64,000 bases of DNA from Daphnia pulex (lineage: Eukaryota; Arthropoda; Branchiopoda; Diplostraca; Daphniidae). The notes under the pieces are model-generated. The model ran no database searches. It worked only from the letters and a program-made list of their open reading frames with translations, and was not told the DNA's origin. Both the position numbers and the translations under genes were made by a program. The stretch covers positions 868,001 to 932,000 of the forward strand of contig NC_060019.1 in the NCBI RefSeq assembly GCF_021134715.1, given 5' to 3'. Positions within the stretch are counted from its first letter, which is position 1, and each line of letters opens with the position of its first letter. Below are positions 34,301 to 45,925 of the stretch, piece after piece.

Positions 34301-34477
34301 TAACTAATAGATAATAGGATCACTAGTACTTCTCTAATCCATATGGTATTACAATCCATACTTACTGAGTACTATCAGCTTCAAAGTCTGATCGCTCCAT
34401 TATTAGCTACTCCATTATCGTCCATTTTTAAGTTTTGAATGAACACCTACGAATAAACCTACGGATCAGGTACAAAA
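34301..34477 (+). promoter_or_regulatory. Upstream region of short copy S5 (type U)
   Basis: ACTAGT..TTCTCTAATCCATATGGTATTACAATCCATACTTACT is shared with 41190-41240; it ends TACGGATCAGGTACAAAAATGG. Confidence 0.45.
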
Positions 34478-34925
34478 ATGGATAATAATAATAAGGGGCT
34501 GGCTATTTTAAGTGCCGTATATTAAATGGCATGTCATGCCCAAACCGAATACTCACCACTGAAAAGATAATTTGACTGGGATTGACGTCAAAGATCTGCA
34601 TAACATTTTGTTGAAAGGATGTTATTACCATCCGGAACGGGAAAACAAATTGGATACTCCTATGGCAGGTAACAAAAATAATTTAGTATCCTGTAAAAAG
34701 TAAAAAAAAAAAAAAAAAATAAATATGAATTTGATTAAATTACTAGAAACTGCTAGCGATAGAGAGCAAATCAAAACAAAAACATAACCCAATTTAATTG
34801 TTTTTTCTGCAGAAAATTCTGTAAACATTGACGTTTTCGTGGAAACGATGGCCGGAGAACCGTTTCCCTTCAGTATTAAACCAACTACGACAATCAATGA
34901 ATTAAAAGGAATTATAAATATAATA
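34478..34925 (+). pseudogene. Short copy S5, frameshifted in both exons
   Basis: ATGGATAATAATAATAAGGGG contains a triplet expansion; CCGTATATTAAATGGC and GAAAAGATAATTTGACTGG carry indels that break the N-domain frame. Exon 2 (from 34813) starts like S3 (ENSVNIDVFVETMAGEPFPF) and is then cut by an AT-rich ATAATAATTATTAATAATC junction. Confidence 0.7.
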
Positions 34926-35819
34926 ATTATTAATAATCTTTAAAGTATCTTTCAAAATCGTTATGCGATTTTTTAGGATAAAAGCTACAGCGCGATGACT
35001 TATATATTTTCAACTCAAGTGTTTGTTTTTACTAAATCATCTTCGTGACGCTTTGACTTTAATCAATAAAAAATTCTAAAAAAGAATACGAAGAATTTTC
35101 TTTGTACGCTACTCTTCCATTGCAGAATAAACTCGTTTGATTATTCATACAAGAATTATTTCTCCCATTGTAATCTTCATCCGAAGTTGTGAACGTCATC
35201 AGGTTTGTGTTTACATGAACTATACTGAAGCAAACGAAAGTCGAGAGCTGAAAAGGAAATTAATGCGAGACTTACTGTTAAAGACAACCAGATGTCAAAG
35301 AACTGGGCGTAAGATCCATGCTGGGATTTTATCCATTCCTTGATAACGAACAGGATTCCCTTGTGCGCCATTGGAACTCGACCTTGTTGATAAGAAGCTC
35401 ATGCGAACGTTTCTTTCTGCCTTTCTCAACATTTAATGAACCTGGTAGGAAAGAAAATAATTATATTGCGACCAGTGTGTCAGTTAGACGATACGAAAGA
35501 AGGGCAAGATTTAGAAATCAATGCGAAACTTACATTTGCGATGATCAGATCCAAGATGCATTCGCGTTCGATCCAACATTCCGACCAGTGATGCTCGCGA
35601 CGGACAGGATCCACTTTGAAATGTAATGGGAAGCTGGGCTTGGTGATGACAGACTGGCAATCCTACGAAACGCTCCGTTTCTTTAAGTCTTTCACACCAG
35701 TTGGCAGCTAGTTGATGAATCTAGTAATTAAAACAAGTTTATGATCACGAAACCATTTAAAATAATAACCGAAGTGGCTTAATTTAGCTAAAGGGCCGGA
35801 GCAATCACGCTACGTATGG
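34926..35819. repeat. 3' part of duplicon U (second copy) with two module-M copies
   Basis: Aligns with 29090-29940 and 42080-42880. TGTGTCAGTTAGACGATACGAAAGAAGGGC is near identical at 29657, 35476 and 42615. Confidence 0.6.
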
Positions 35820-36263
35820 CAAGTTCCAGAGATGGCGTTGAGGATTATTGTGGTTCAGACATAAGAATTTAGAAAGCAACGGATTAAAATCAACGGTACA
35901 GGGGAAGATGGTCACGTGCCGCTCACAGGGCCGGGCGCGGCCTCCACCGGGAAAGTCACAATCTTTGCATTCCAATTTCTTCATGAGCGGTTCTTTTTGC
36001 GTGACTTCTCCTCCTCGTTTACTTCACGCCTTTAGCCAGAATTTGTGTTTCTTCGTGATTCCGGTGCAACCAGTTACCCTTTACCGTAGTGCGAAATTGT
36101 ATTGGCCAAACTAAGAGGATAAAGTTGCTGTAAATTAAGAAGTGCATAAATTAACAGTTTAATAACCCAACAGGAATAAATAGTCTTCATTGATTTAAAA
36201 AAGTACAGTTTAATTACACAGTTTCACAAATATTTAAATGTGATAAATATTTCAGGTATACAA
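35820..36263 (+). promoter_or_regulatory. Upstream module of short copy S6 (type S)
   Basis: Near copy of 29940-30411, ending ATATTTCAGGTATACAAATGG. Confidence 0.5.
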
Positions 36264-36315
36264 ATGGATAATGACACAGGACTAGCCATTTTAAGTGCCG
36301 TATTAGATGCCGGCA
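36264..36315 (+). pseudogene. Short copy S6: first ~17 codons of the N-domain only
   Basis: MDNDTGLAILSAVLDA is readable, then the sequence jumps (GATGCCGGCATTTTATATTTG) into the flank also seen at 31008. The rest of the exon is deleted. Confidence 0.75.
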
Positions 36316-37750
36316 TTTTATATTTGTAACTAAGCGGGAAGCAGTCCCGAGGTAATTGGTTATTTAAAAAAAATTTACGTTCGGCAGCTGCAAAGCTGAG
36401 TCACATGACGTTTGCTACATAGCGAGTACCTATAAAATCTCAGGGTACTTTTTAAATTTGATGATTTCAGGCTTAATTAAAAGCAATTGTATACTTGTGC
36501 CAATCATGCATCTGATTTGCTTGTTTGCTAAAAAGTTTACGGGACCATTAGCATATGCATTTAGTGCGTAGACGCCATAATACGGCAGTGCTAAAATAAA
36601 ATAGCCCATAAAAGAGTTGTAAACTTTGCACAGGAAAAAATAAGATAATATAAGACGATAGCATTTTCAGGCAAGGTTGACATTGTACAGTGAAATAACT
36701 AAGTGAGTTATAAATAATGCCTGTTTAAGTTAACAAATTCTACAAAACGAATGACTAATGACTAGGAAACGAGAAGAGAAAAAATAAAACACTCCGCACA
36801 ATTATTTAAGCGAAAAAAGCATCGACGAATTGCGATCAACGTCAAACATTAAAGCCATCTCAAAAAAATTTTCATAAAACCTGTGGCTGTTGGAAATTGG
36901 AAATCCCAATAAGAAAAACGGCCCAAAGATCCTTAAAATAAAGATAAGGTAAACTTGGACTATAAAAAACGGTAAGATAAAAATGAGGATAAGAAATGCA
37001 ATTAAGAAAATCGTCATTCGAAAATGCGCACGTCGTATAATTCAAGAAACAATTCTAGCCTTTCCCCCAGCAAAGCAAAACCTTTCGCAAGAACGACTAA
37101 TGGAGAAGTAAAATGTTCTATTACAAAATGGCGAGTTGATTAGAAAATCCATACTGCCAATAACAAGTACTCAACCTATTACTTCAACAGTAACCAGCAT
37201 CAGAAGATTTATAATTAAGAATTGCTCAACACCTCAACAGGTTATAAATAAAGGCCAATAAAGGCACAGTGGTCTTTAAACTCGCATTGTTGGGAAATAC
37301 AAACATTTTCTGGCTAGAACCTTTAAGATCGCTTCATACTCGAATCGAGGTTAAAATATACGATGGATTTGATTAAGTTTTACATTTAATATTATTAATC
37401 CGTAACCGTTTCAACTAAGGCAACCTGGGTATCTACTAGACTCTTTGATATCCAAGCGCAATCAAATATGCTGTGGCATCATGGGTAACTGGGAGGGGAG
37501 AAAACGAAAGTCAAAATAAAAATCGAATAAAGTGTAGGTGATTAAAAGATCCTACACCCAGTAAAAAAAAAAATTATTAATGCCTGTAATGCCTTATATA
37601 ATCAAACCGGATAATAAACTGCGAAGTATAGGACGCGTCAAGCACACTTACCAGCTGCTTGTCTGCGTTCAGGTAAAGAGTGTCACCCTGTTGTTGGAAT
37701 TTAATTCGACAAAGGTTTTAAACCTGCTTTTCAGAGTGACCGCGGCCGAG
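36316..37750. other. Spacer and proximal promoter block of copy 6
   Basis: 36316-36560 is shared with 31010-31260. The middle (36600-37600) is AT-rich without genes. 37640-37750 is the CAGCTGCTTGTCTGCGTTCA block. Confidence 0.4.
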
Positions 37751-37776
37751 TACAAGGCGACACCTCTTACCGTCAG
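37751..37776 (+). promoter_or_regulatory. TACAAG and initiator of copy 6
   Basis: TACAAG at 37751-37756 and TCAG with A at 37775, same spacing as copies 5 and 9; followed by CAACAAGTACGTTTT, a likely 5' UTR splice donor. Confidence 0.5.
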
Positions 37777-37919
37777 GACGCAGAGAAGCGAACGCGCAAT
37801 CTACAATCAACAAGTACGTTTTGATTCAGCCTCACTTTCCTATCCTTGTACTGATATAGTTCTTTGAATAGGTTCTTCCACAGTTCCACCTTTAGAAGAA
37901 ACAATACAAACAGTCCAAA

Positions 37920-38708
37920 ATGGATAATCAAATCGGGTTGTCCATTTTAAGTGCGGTACTCGATAGTATGTCGTACCCAAACCAAATAGTGTCAGGCGGC
38001 GGTCAAAATATATCAGACGCCACCGATGTCTGCGATCTCCACAGATATTTAATGGGAGGAGGCTATCAAACAAACCAGGATGCTTTGAGACGCGGTGCAG
38101 CTTCGTTACAATACGGAGGATTATTATCAGCAAGATCACCACCATTGAGCATAGCTTTACCATCTTCATTGCTGGATGAGCAATTTCACAAAGATTTCAC
38201 GGACACTTCTGATAACGGCGTAGAGTTTTACAGAGGTGGATCCAACTACATCCGCCCCTGCGGATGGCAACGCTACGCATTGAAAGTCAAAGGCAAGTAC
38301 CCGGACGACATTTGGCTAAAAGGGAAATATCGCCGGGCTGACGAATACTCGTCAGCCGAAGGAGAATGGCCAGTGTCCTACCACGGAACATCTTTGAACA
38401 ACGGTCTCTCAATCGCAGAGGAGGGATTTAAATTGAGTCAAGGAACGCGTTTCTTGTACGGCAAAGGTATTTACTCGACCCCCGATATCGGGGTGGCATC
38501 CCTATATGCTATGACAGTAAACGTAGATGGTAAAAGCTATAAATTCGTCTTGCAAAATCGTGTAAACCCAACAAATTTGAAAAAAGTTTGCAAAGCTGTA
38601 ACTGGTGTGGGGGAATATTGGATTTCACCCAATGATGACGATATTCGCCCTTACGGCTTTTGTGTTCGAGAAGTTGAAAGTCACTCCCCATTTTGTGTTT
38701 TACAGTAA
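37920..38708 (+). CDS. Intronless N-domain + ART with CaaX box CVLQ (copy 6)
   Basis: Single exon, 262 aa. N-domain: MDNQIGLSILSAVLDSMSYP, NQIVSGGGQNISDATDVCDL, HRYLMGGGYQ. Linker of ~35 residues rich in Ala, Gly, Ser and Leu. [93 protein letters not shown]. It ends VESHSPF-Cys-Val-Leu-Gln-stop, a CaaX box of the farnesylated type. Complete H-Y-E motif set. The part around GVASLYA matches copies 3 and 4 at DNA level while its neighbours match copy 5, suggesting patchwork conversion. Confidence 0.87.
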   Translation: MDNQIGLSILSAVLDSMSYPNQIVSGGGQNISDATDVCDLHRYLMGGGYQTNQDALRRGAASLQYGGLLSARSPPLSIALPSSLLDEQFHKDFTDTSDNGVEFYRGGSNYIRPCGWQRYALKVKGKYPDDIWLKGKYRRADEYSSAEGEWPVSYHGTSLNNGLSIAEEGFKLSQGTRFLYGKGIYSTPDIGVASLYAMTVNVDGKSYKFVLQNRVNPTNLKKVCKAVTGVGEYWISPNDDDIRPYGFCVREVESHSPFCVLQ

Positions 38709-39400
38709 ACATGTAATTCTTTACTAAAAGATAAAATAAACGACACCATATTCGCACCATATGAAGTAGCCGCGCTACGGCTGGTCCCCACTGGATTAAG
38801 TTTAAGTTTTAGCAGTGAGAAAGTAACACTGTTGGTAGCCTAGATGGTTGTAAATAGTTAGTAGTAATATTTAGTGTAACTGTATCTCTCTGGTTATTAA
38901 AAAGGGCCATGTACTGTAAGTAAGCGAAATCTGTAATCTGTACGTTTTACGGGAAAATTGTTAGCAAAGCTGAAAACTGGTGTGAGCGAATATTGGATCT
39001 CGCCCAGTGACGAAGATTATTCGCCCATATGGTTTTTGTATTCGAAAAATGAACTAGAGAGATCAAATAAACGACTAAGATGACATCGTATTTGATTGTA
39101 AATAAATGTCATGTTAGACGGCAAGTATCTTTATGGAAAAAGCCTATCAATTCGTCGTGCAAAATCGAGCCTACCCCCAAAAGACCCACATGGCACCTGC
39201 ATTCAAGTCCTTTAGAATAGTTTGGACGTTTCTTCAAGAAGCAGAAAGCAAAATTTGGATTCGTCTGCAACGACTGATATAATTTAAACAATAATTTTAA
39301 TGACGGCCCTTGTAATAACCGTTGATAAACTAAAGACTTTTTCGTGCATTTTTCCACGCTAACTCACTAACGCCATGTTTAAATGTAAATGACGGAAACT
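38709..39400. other. 3' flank with two ART fragments
   Basis: 38958-39050 (AGCAAAGCTGAAAACTGG ... GAATATTGGATCTCGCCCAG ... TTCGCCCATATGG) is a frameshifted ART C-terminus like copy 7; 39133-39190 holds another piece (AATTCGTCGTGCAAAATCG). Confidence 0.6.
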
Positions 39401-39635
39401 CTGCACGAAGGTCAGAATTTAAAAAATAATACGAGACTTACTTTAAAGACTGCTAGATGTCAAAGACGTGGGCGTTAGATCCATGCTGTGATTTTATCCA
39501 CCCCTTGGTAACGGTCTAACGGACAGGATCCACTTTGGAAAACACTTGGAAGCCGGCCTTGCTGAAAAGAGGCTGTCAGATCCTGCAAAACGCTCCGTTC
39601 TTTCTGCCTTTCACAACAGTTGATGAATCTAAAAG
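39401..39635 (-). repeat. Module M copy at 39.5 kb
   Basis: Matches the module at 27520-27725. Its minus-strand frame is open here for about 50 codons (ERSVLQDLTASFQQGRLPSV) but not in the other copies. Confidence 0.55.
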
Positions 39636-40029
39636 AGAAAAAAATGTTGATATCATAAAAGCAGTCGCTGTCTGATCGAGCACATCTCAGATTGACATGA
39701 CATAATAAGAAATGAAGAGACTGGCTCAACGTTTGGTATCTATCAAAATTGTTTCTTTTCTTAATATCCCAGTCCAAGGACTTCTTACTTCCACGCGGAA
39801 TTTGGTCGATATTTCTCGGGAATCTAGTCAGCCGCAGGTATCGAGGTGGCGGCCTAATATACTGCAAGACAGCAAAAGTAAATGGGAAAACCACGGTAAA
39901 CAGCTAAACACAGCGAGTTCAATGATGTTATCCCAGTGAAATACAGTCATCGTTACCCTGAAGAGTAAAACCAAGGTTGCACGCAGGCTACTCGTTAGTT
40001 ATAAACGCTTGCGCGTTTAGATAACCTTT
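39636..40029. other. Spacer
   Basis: 39640-39840 matches 27730-27800 and 49290-49490 (flank of module M). 39827-39870 shows a short ART-like piece (GTATCGAGGTGGCGGCC). No gene. Confidence 0.4.
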
Positions 40030-40640
40030 CCAACCAAGCAAATTTGCAATAATTGGGTGTAAATTAAATTTCTTAATGGACCTTAAAGTCACCTTACTGG
40101 CAGTGTTTTAAGAACATACTATAGAAACCAAAAACGAAACAATACACTTACTTGGTGTTAGTGAATTACAGATAAATTCACTAGTCTGGCTGATCTTTCC
40201 AGTCCATGCATCCTCCGACTCCAGTGACTTGATGTTCATAGTAGCCTGTCTTTTTTTAGATCACTGTCATCTACCTTATGATAAATTAATAACAATTGAG
40301 ATTTAGTTTCACCAAGTATGATAATAAAGACTGTACCTTGAAAACCTGTCTTAATAGTACGGGTCCTGTTTTATCTTGAATGACTTTTCTTACGTCCTCT
40401 GGGGATTTTCGATATCTCGGCAACTTTTCGATATCTCTGGAGACTCGATAATGCGGCTTGCCTGCAATGCTAATCACAGAAGCAATTAAAGTAATTAAAC
40501 ACACATATTATAACAACAAAATTACTCATTCTTAAGTCGAAATTTAAAACTATTACACAAAAGAAACTGTTTTGTTGTTGTTATCAAACATGTGACTGAA
40601 AAAGCTCTAAATTCGTCTGCAACTTCTGATGCCAAATTTG
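40030..40640 (-). pseudogene. IMP4 remnant 4 (inverted)
   Basis: Minus strand: an exon-2 match near 40445-40335 encodes a broken RYRKSPEDVRKVIQDKTGP-like frame, compared with the functional YRKSLEGRQKAIQDKKDR; an exon-3 match lies near 40275-40165; and a degraded promoter match (near 40600-40620, AAATTCGTCTGCAACTTCTG). Introns are kept. Confidence 0.65.
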
Positions 40641-41332
40641 ATCGGAAAGGATCGATATCTATGTTCAGCACTTTAGAGCACCAGATTTTTTTGCATCGAT
40701 CCAAAAAATGTAGAAGGATTCCAACATTCCGTTCATGAGACTAACTCCATACTCATCGCAAAAAAATCGTGTCAATCCCAAAAATATGTAACGAAAGTTG
40801 GCAAAGTTGTGGCGAAGTTAGGCGAATATTTCATCTCACCAGTGATGTATGATGACGATATTCCACACGGCATTGAGAGTGTTGATTATTTTATGTTTTT
40901 AACACTTTGAGAAGTTGAAACCAATTTCAAATCGAGATTGATTTCCACACAACGTCGCTTCTACTTTGGTATCCAGTATCACTGCTAGAGGGCTCAGTAT
41001 GACCGAAGTTGAAAACCTGTGGCCTGGACATCTCTGCTGAGCCTGGATGAATTTCTTTTGCTGTTTCGTCGCTGAATAATTCGAGATGACGACTCTTGTC
41101 AAGATGACCCGTTTCCGCAGTACGTAGTCATTCGCCAAACGAAAAGGTTGGTGTCCAACTAGTTTGCCAGTAAATAAGAGATAACAGGATTACTAGTATT
41201 TTTCTAATCCATATGGTATTACAATCCATACTTACTAAGTACTGTTAAGTCTGATCGCTCCATTATAAGGTACAAGTTTTTAATGAAGATTTTTTTTTTA
41301 AATAGAAATAAACCTACGGATCTGATACAAAA
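40641..41332. repeat. ART 3' fragment and upstream module of short copy S7 (type U)
   Basis: 40765-40885 is a decayed ART 3' end (sister of 27860-27975). 40900-41330 is the type-U module, near identical to 28000-28336 plus the segment deleted there but kept at 34270-34400. Confidence 0.6.
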
Positions 41333-41790
41333 ATGGATAATGAAACAGGACTGGCCATTTTAAGTGCCGTATTAAAAGGCATGTCGTGCCCAAACCGAAT
41401 ACTCACAAGTGAAGAAGATAATTCGACTGGAATTGGCGTCAAGGATCTGCACAAGATTTTGTTGAAAGGATGCTATTACGATCCGGAACGGGAAAACAAA
41501 ACGGATACTCCTAGTGCAGGTAACAGAAATAATTTAGTATCCTGTAAAAAGTCAAATAATAAATAAATATGATTACTACAACTGCTAGCGACAGAGAGCA
41601 AATCAAATACTAAACATAACCTAATTTATTGTATTTTTCTGCAGTTGTATTCAGTTGAATTGTATTATTCTTCCCTTGACTATTAAACCCACTACGACAA
41701 TCATTGAATTCAAAAGGATTATATTACCATCAAAAGAAATTCCGCCACAAACCCAACGCTTGATTTTGGCTATTCATTTAGACGATGATT
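41333..41790 (+). pseudogene. Short copy S7: N-domain exon intact, ubiquitin-like exon broken
   Basis: Exon 1 encodes MDNETGLAILSAVLKGMSCP ... GVKDLHKILLKGCYYDPERE up to a phase-1 donor at about 41520. The next exon (from ~41645) starts VVFS then stops, because the first ubiquitin strand has been replaced (TTGTATTCAGTTGAATTG). Later pieces (TIKPTTTI, TQRLILAIHLDDD) remain. Confidence 0.62.
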
Positions 41791-43400
41791 AAAATTTAAA
41801 AGAGGGGAGCACTTGAATAGTCTTGATCTATACAAGTGTATAGCACACACAAAAACCAAAGATACTCTACGTCGCCTTACAGAACTTTTGTTAAAATTTT
41901 TCAGCTATTGTTTACACCGAATGCATTTTATGTTGACAACCGAACGTTTTCCGTTTTTTCCTGTTTTTCTCTGTTGTTTTTTTTTTCTTTGTTTGTTTTT
42001 GTTTTGCTCCACAATGAAAACTTTCATGCTGCATCTGTCTGCGCATATAAAATAACTTTTAGAATATCTTTTAAAATCGTTGGCGATTTTTCAGGATAAC
42101 AATGCAGCGCGATGACTTATATTTTCAACTCGAGTGTTTAATTTTTACTAAATCATCTTCGTGACGCTTCGCCTTTAACCAATGGAAAAATTTCTTTGTA
42201 AACCACTCTTCCATTTCAAAATAAACTCGATTTGTTTATTCATATAAGAGATTATCTCTCTCGCTCTATATAAAGATCTTCATCCGCGGTTGTGAACGAC
42301 ATCAGAGTTCGTGTTTACATGGACTACTAAAGCAACCGAAAGTCGAGAGCGGAAATAAATAAATGCGAGACTTACTGTTAAAGACAACCAGATGTCAATC
42401 AAGTGGGCATTATTGCTGTGCTGTGACTTTATCCATGCCTTGGGGTAACGAACAGGATTCACTTTGCAAAACACTTGGAAGCCGTTGGAAGCCGACCTTG
42501 TTGATAAGAGGCTGCTGCTGCGAAACGCTACGTTTCTTTCTGCCTTTCACAACATTTAATGAACCTAGTAGGAAAGAAAATAATTTGTTACTATAAATAA
42601 CTATTGCGACCAGTGTGTCAATTATAGACGATACGAAAGAAGGGCAAGATTTAGAAATGAATGCGAGACTTACATTTGATGATCAGATGCAAGAGGAATT
42701 CGCACTCCATCCAACATTTCGACCAGTGATGCTGCTGTGACGGACAGGATCCACTTTGAAATACACTTGAAAGCTGGGCTTGGCGATGACAGGCTGATAA
42801 ACCTACGCAACGCTCCTTTTCTTTTATTTTATCACATCGCCAACGACTAGTTGATGAATCTAAAAGTAAACACAATTTTATGATCACGAAACAATTTAAT
42901 TAATATCATGTGGTAAAACTTTAGTCCATGGACCTACTTAATCTTTCATTCTTAAAGACGGGATGCAAATGTCAGGATTTCATTAATCTTCACTAAATTT
43001 CTTTTTATACCTTGAACAATAAAAATAAATGATAAAATTAGCAATGAATGATACAAGAACTGTTTTACCTTTCAACACGAAAACGATGTAAAATATCGCG
43101 TAGAATTGTGGATGCGTAGTTCACGTTCATTTGTCATGCCCTAATAGACATCTCCTGGACTCCTGGGCACTTAAATGTTCTCTTTACTACGATTTGTGTT
43201 GATCGTTAATACAAAATCCTTTTCAAAAAATAAAATTAAACTTGACTGGGATTTTTTTTCTCTAAATTCTTTCTGCAGAACATGTCATGCCAAAACGATG
43301 AATTCCGACAGTAAAAGACGATAACTCGGTTCGAGACTACAATTTATGATAGACAGCTGATTGCTGAATTTCATGTTTGCTAGAGTCTTGAGTCTGTAAA
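41791..43400. repeat. 3' part of duplicon U (third copy), module M twice, then spacer
   Basis: 41815-42880 aligns with 28840-29840. 42900-43390 is AT-rich with no gene; a short N-domain-like scrap (GAACATGTCATGCCAAAACG) is near 43279. Confidence 0.5.
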
Positions 43401-43592
43401 AATGCAAGCCTGTTTACTTAAGCAAGGGTATCTACTATATACTCTTAATGTCGATGTCCCAAAAAAAGCAGTGGTAGCACCGAAACTGGAAAAGCATAAA
43501 AGTCAAAATCGAGTGAACTTGGAAAGTGTGAAGACAATAAACAAAGCTCAAGCTGGCGTGGCCCATTATAAGATCTCATCCGCGCTATGAAA
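43401..43592 (+). pseudogene. ART C-terminal fragment
   Basis: An open stretch ends KHKSQNRVNLESVKTINKAQ then AGVAHYKISSAL, recognisable as the family's [23 protein letters not shown]. The catalytic Glu of GEYW is lost (AHYK), and HGT and GIY are absent. Confidence 0.65.
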
Positions 43593-43771
43593 AATACGTC
43601 TATCATAAGGCCTGGTAATGAGACTGAATAAGGAAATACAACGCGTCAAGCACAGTTACCAGCTGTCTTTTTTGCGATCTAGTAGGGAGTGTCGTCCTGA
43701 AGGGTTTCATTTCGGGAAGAAAAAAATCGCACTCAAGACCGCGTTCCAGCGGGAGCGGAAAAGTGGCTGGG

Positions 43772-43800
43772 TATAAGACGACGACACTCCTTACCATCAG
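43772..43800 (+). promoter_or_regulatory. TATA box and initiator of copy 7
   Basis: TATAAG at 43772-43777, TCAG with A at 43799, 27 nt apart; same block as copies 3 and 4. The upstream 150 nt include AGCACAGTTACCAGCTG shared with the other copies. Confidence 0.65.
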
Positions 43801-43849
43801 GACGCAGACAAGCAATCGTGTGACTTGGAATCAACAAGTATGTTTTAAT

Positions 43850-43935
43850 TTCCTACTTCTACTACTTTCCTATCTTACTACTACTACTTTTCTTTACTAC
43901 TACTACTACTACTACTACTTTCCTATCCTTCTACT
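43850..43935. repeat. CTA/CTT trinucleotide microsatellite in the 5' UTR intron of copy 7
   Basis: TACTACTACTACTACTACTACT tracts interrupted by TTTCCTATC, between the promoter and the ATG. Confidence 0.8.
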
Positions 43936-43995
43936 TACGTATTTAACATACAAATTCATCTTTTTTTAAAAAGGGACCATGCAAATAGATATAAA

Positions 43996-45072
43996 ATGGA
44001 TAATGAAATCGGATTGGCCATTTTGAGTTCCGTACTCCACAAATTGTCGTACTCAAACAAAATTTTACCACTTAGTCAAGACGACTCGAATGGGATTGAC
44101 GTCGGAGTTCTACACAAACTGTTGATGAAAGGATGCTACACAAAAGACCAGGATGATACAGAAACCAACGTCAACGGTAAGGCAATTCAACTAATACAAA
44201 ACAACGATTTAAGAAAAAATCCATTATTTCTTATTCAAACAGTCCGTCCTGGTCAAGAGCAAAGCCCGGAAAACCTTGGCCTAGAAGAAGAAGGAATGAC
44301 GGAAACAATTGAAGTGTATGTGAAAACACTGAATGGGACAAAAATTTCGTGCCACATCAAACCCTCTGCTAAAATTGAGGAATTAAAGTACATGATCCGT
44401 TCAAAGGAAGACATCCCAGTAGACCAACAACATTTGATTTTTGCCGGTAGACAGCTGGAAGATATAAAAACTTTAGAAGACTACAACATTCAAAATGAGC
44501 GCACTGTGAACCTTGTACTGCGATTGAGAGGAGGAGCAATTATAAATTTATCACCGTCACTGTTGGACGAGCAATTTCATTATAATTACACCGACATTTC
44601 TGATAACGGAGTAGAGTTTTTTAGAGGAGGATCGATCTACATACGCCCGTGCGGATGGCAACGATACGCTTTAAAAGTCAAAGGAAAGTACCCGGACGAT
44701 ATTTGGCTAGAAGGGAAAACACCTCGGGCTGACCAATACTCTTCCGCTGAAAACGAATGGCCAGTGTCCTACCACGGAACTTCTTACCACAACGGACTTT
44801 CAATCGCTAGCGAAGGATTTAAATTGAGTAAAGGAACGCGTTTCTTGTACGGCAAAGGAATTTACTCGACTCCTGAAATAGAGGTGGCGGCCCAATATGC
44901 TGAGGAAGCAACGGTAAATGGAAAAATTTATAAAGTTGTCATGCAAAATCGTGTCAACCCCAAAAATTTAGAAAAAGTTCCCAAAGCTGAAACTGGTGTG
45001 GGCGAATATTGGATCTCGCCCAGTGACGAAGACATTCGCCCATATGGTTTTTGTATTCGAGAAATTAACTGA
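43996..45072 (+). CDS. N-domain + ubiquitin (LRLRGG) + PARP-like ART fusion (copy 7)
   Basis: Open as one frame (358 aa), but GTAAGG at 44177 and AAACAG at 44242 delimit a 66-nt in-frame intron matching the intron position of its paralogues; splicing gives 336 aa. N-domain: [20 protein letters not shown] ... [15 protein letters not shown]. Ubiquitin: [48 protein letters not shown]; position 48 is Arg, 63 is Asn and 42 is His. [96 protein letters not shown], ending CIREIN. The ART is almost identical at DNA level to that of copy 9 over ~400 bp although copy 9 has a different N-part and tail. AATAAA at about 45080. Confidence 0.88.
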   Translation: MDNEIGLAILSSVLHKLSYSNKILPLSQDDSNGIDVGVLHKLLMKGCYTKDQDDTETNVNGKAIQLIQNNDLRKNPLFLIQTVRPGQEQSPENLGLEEEGMTETIEVYVKTLNGTKISCHIKPSAKIEELKYMIRSKEDIPVDQQHLIFAGRQLEDIKTLEDYNIQNERTVNLVLRLRGGAIINLSPSLLDEQFHYNYTDISDNGVEFFRGGSIYIRPCGWQRYALKVKGKYPDDIWLEGKTPRADQYSSAENEWPVSYHGTSYHNGLSIASEGFKLSKGTRFLYGKGIYSTPEIEVAAQYAEEATVNGKIYKVVMQNRVNPKNLEKVPKAETGVGEYWISPSDEDIRPYGFCIREIN

Positions 45073-45719
45073 GAGATCAAATAAACGGCTAAGATGACAT
45101 CGTATTTCATTGTAAATAAATGTAGAAATGTCATGTCAAACAGGATGAAATAATCTTTATCGAAAAATCAATGCGTCGTGTCTATCCCCGAAATTCCCAA
45201 AAGATGAAGTTGGCACCTGCATTACAGAACGTTGACTTTTGTTTCCATTTTCAAATATTTAAGCCAATAAAATTAGACCAACTGTAAGCTAAACCAATGA
45301 ATACGCAGTAATCTTTTCTTCGTGCTGCGCTTGGCTCTATTTTCAATTTATGGCTTAAAAAGAACTCGAGGAAATCGATAGAAATAGCGGGTCACGACTC
45401 AAGAGGCAACACTATGTAAACAACAAAATGTTCTTCAAGATTATCAAGCAGCTCCGGGTCCCTATGTAATAATGTATACAAGAACTTTTCACTGAACGAA
45501 TCTGTTAACAGGTTCAAGTCTTTTAGAATCGTTTTGACGTTTCTTCAAGTTGCGAAAATCAATATTTGGATTATTTATTCAAGTGATTCGTCTGCAACGA
45601 CTAATAATTTTTAACGACGGCCTTAACCATTGACATAACCTTTGGAAAACTAAAGACTTTTTCGTTCATTTTTCCGCGCTAAAATTCACTACCGCGATGT
45701 TTATGAAAATGACTGGAAC
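45073..45719. other. 3' flank module of copy 7
   Basis: Shares CTAAACCAATGAATACGCAGTAATCTTTTCTTCGTGCTGC with the flanks at 48420 and 54612; a short ART scrap (CAATGCGTCGTGTCTATCCC) near 45168. No gene. Confidence 0.4.
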
Positions 45720-45925
45720 GCTGGACGACGGTCAGGATATAAAAATGAATACGAGGCTTACTTTTAGGACAACCAGATGTCAAAGTTGTGGGCGTTTTTG
45801 ATCCATGCAGTGATTTCACCCATCCCTTGGTAATAGTCTAGCGGATAGGATCCACTTTGGCAAAAACTTGGAAGCCGGCATTGCTGAAAAGAAGCTGATC
45901 CTGCAAAACGCTCCGTTCTTTCCGA
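45720..45925 (-). repeat. Module M copy at 45.8 kb
   Basis: Matches 27520-27725; lies downstream of the truncated topors gene on the same strand, as at 55.2 kb and 33.2 kb. Confidence 0.55.

Noticed and set aside
44177-44242. Treating copy 7 as truly intronless because its frame is continuous
   Set aside because: GT and AG sites sit exactly at the family intron position and phase; the in-frame 66 nt has intron-like composition. Not certain without cDNA.
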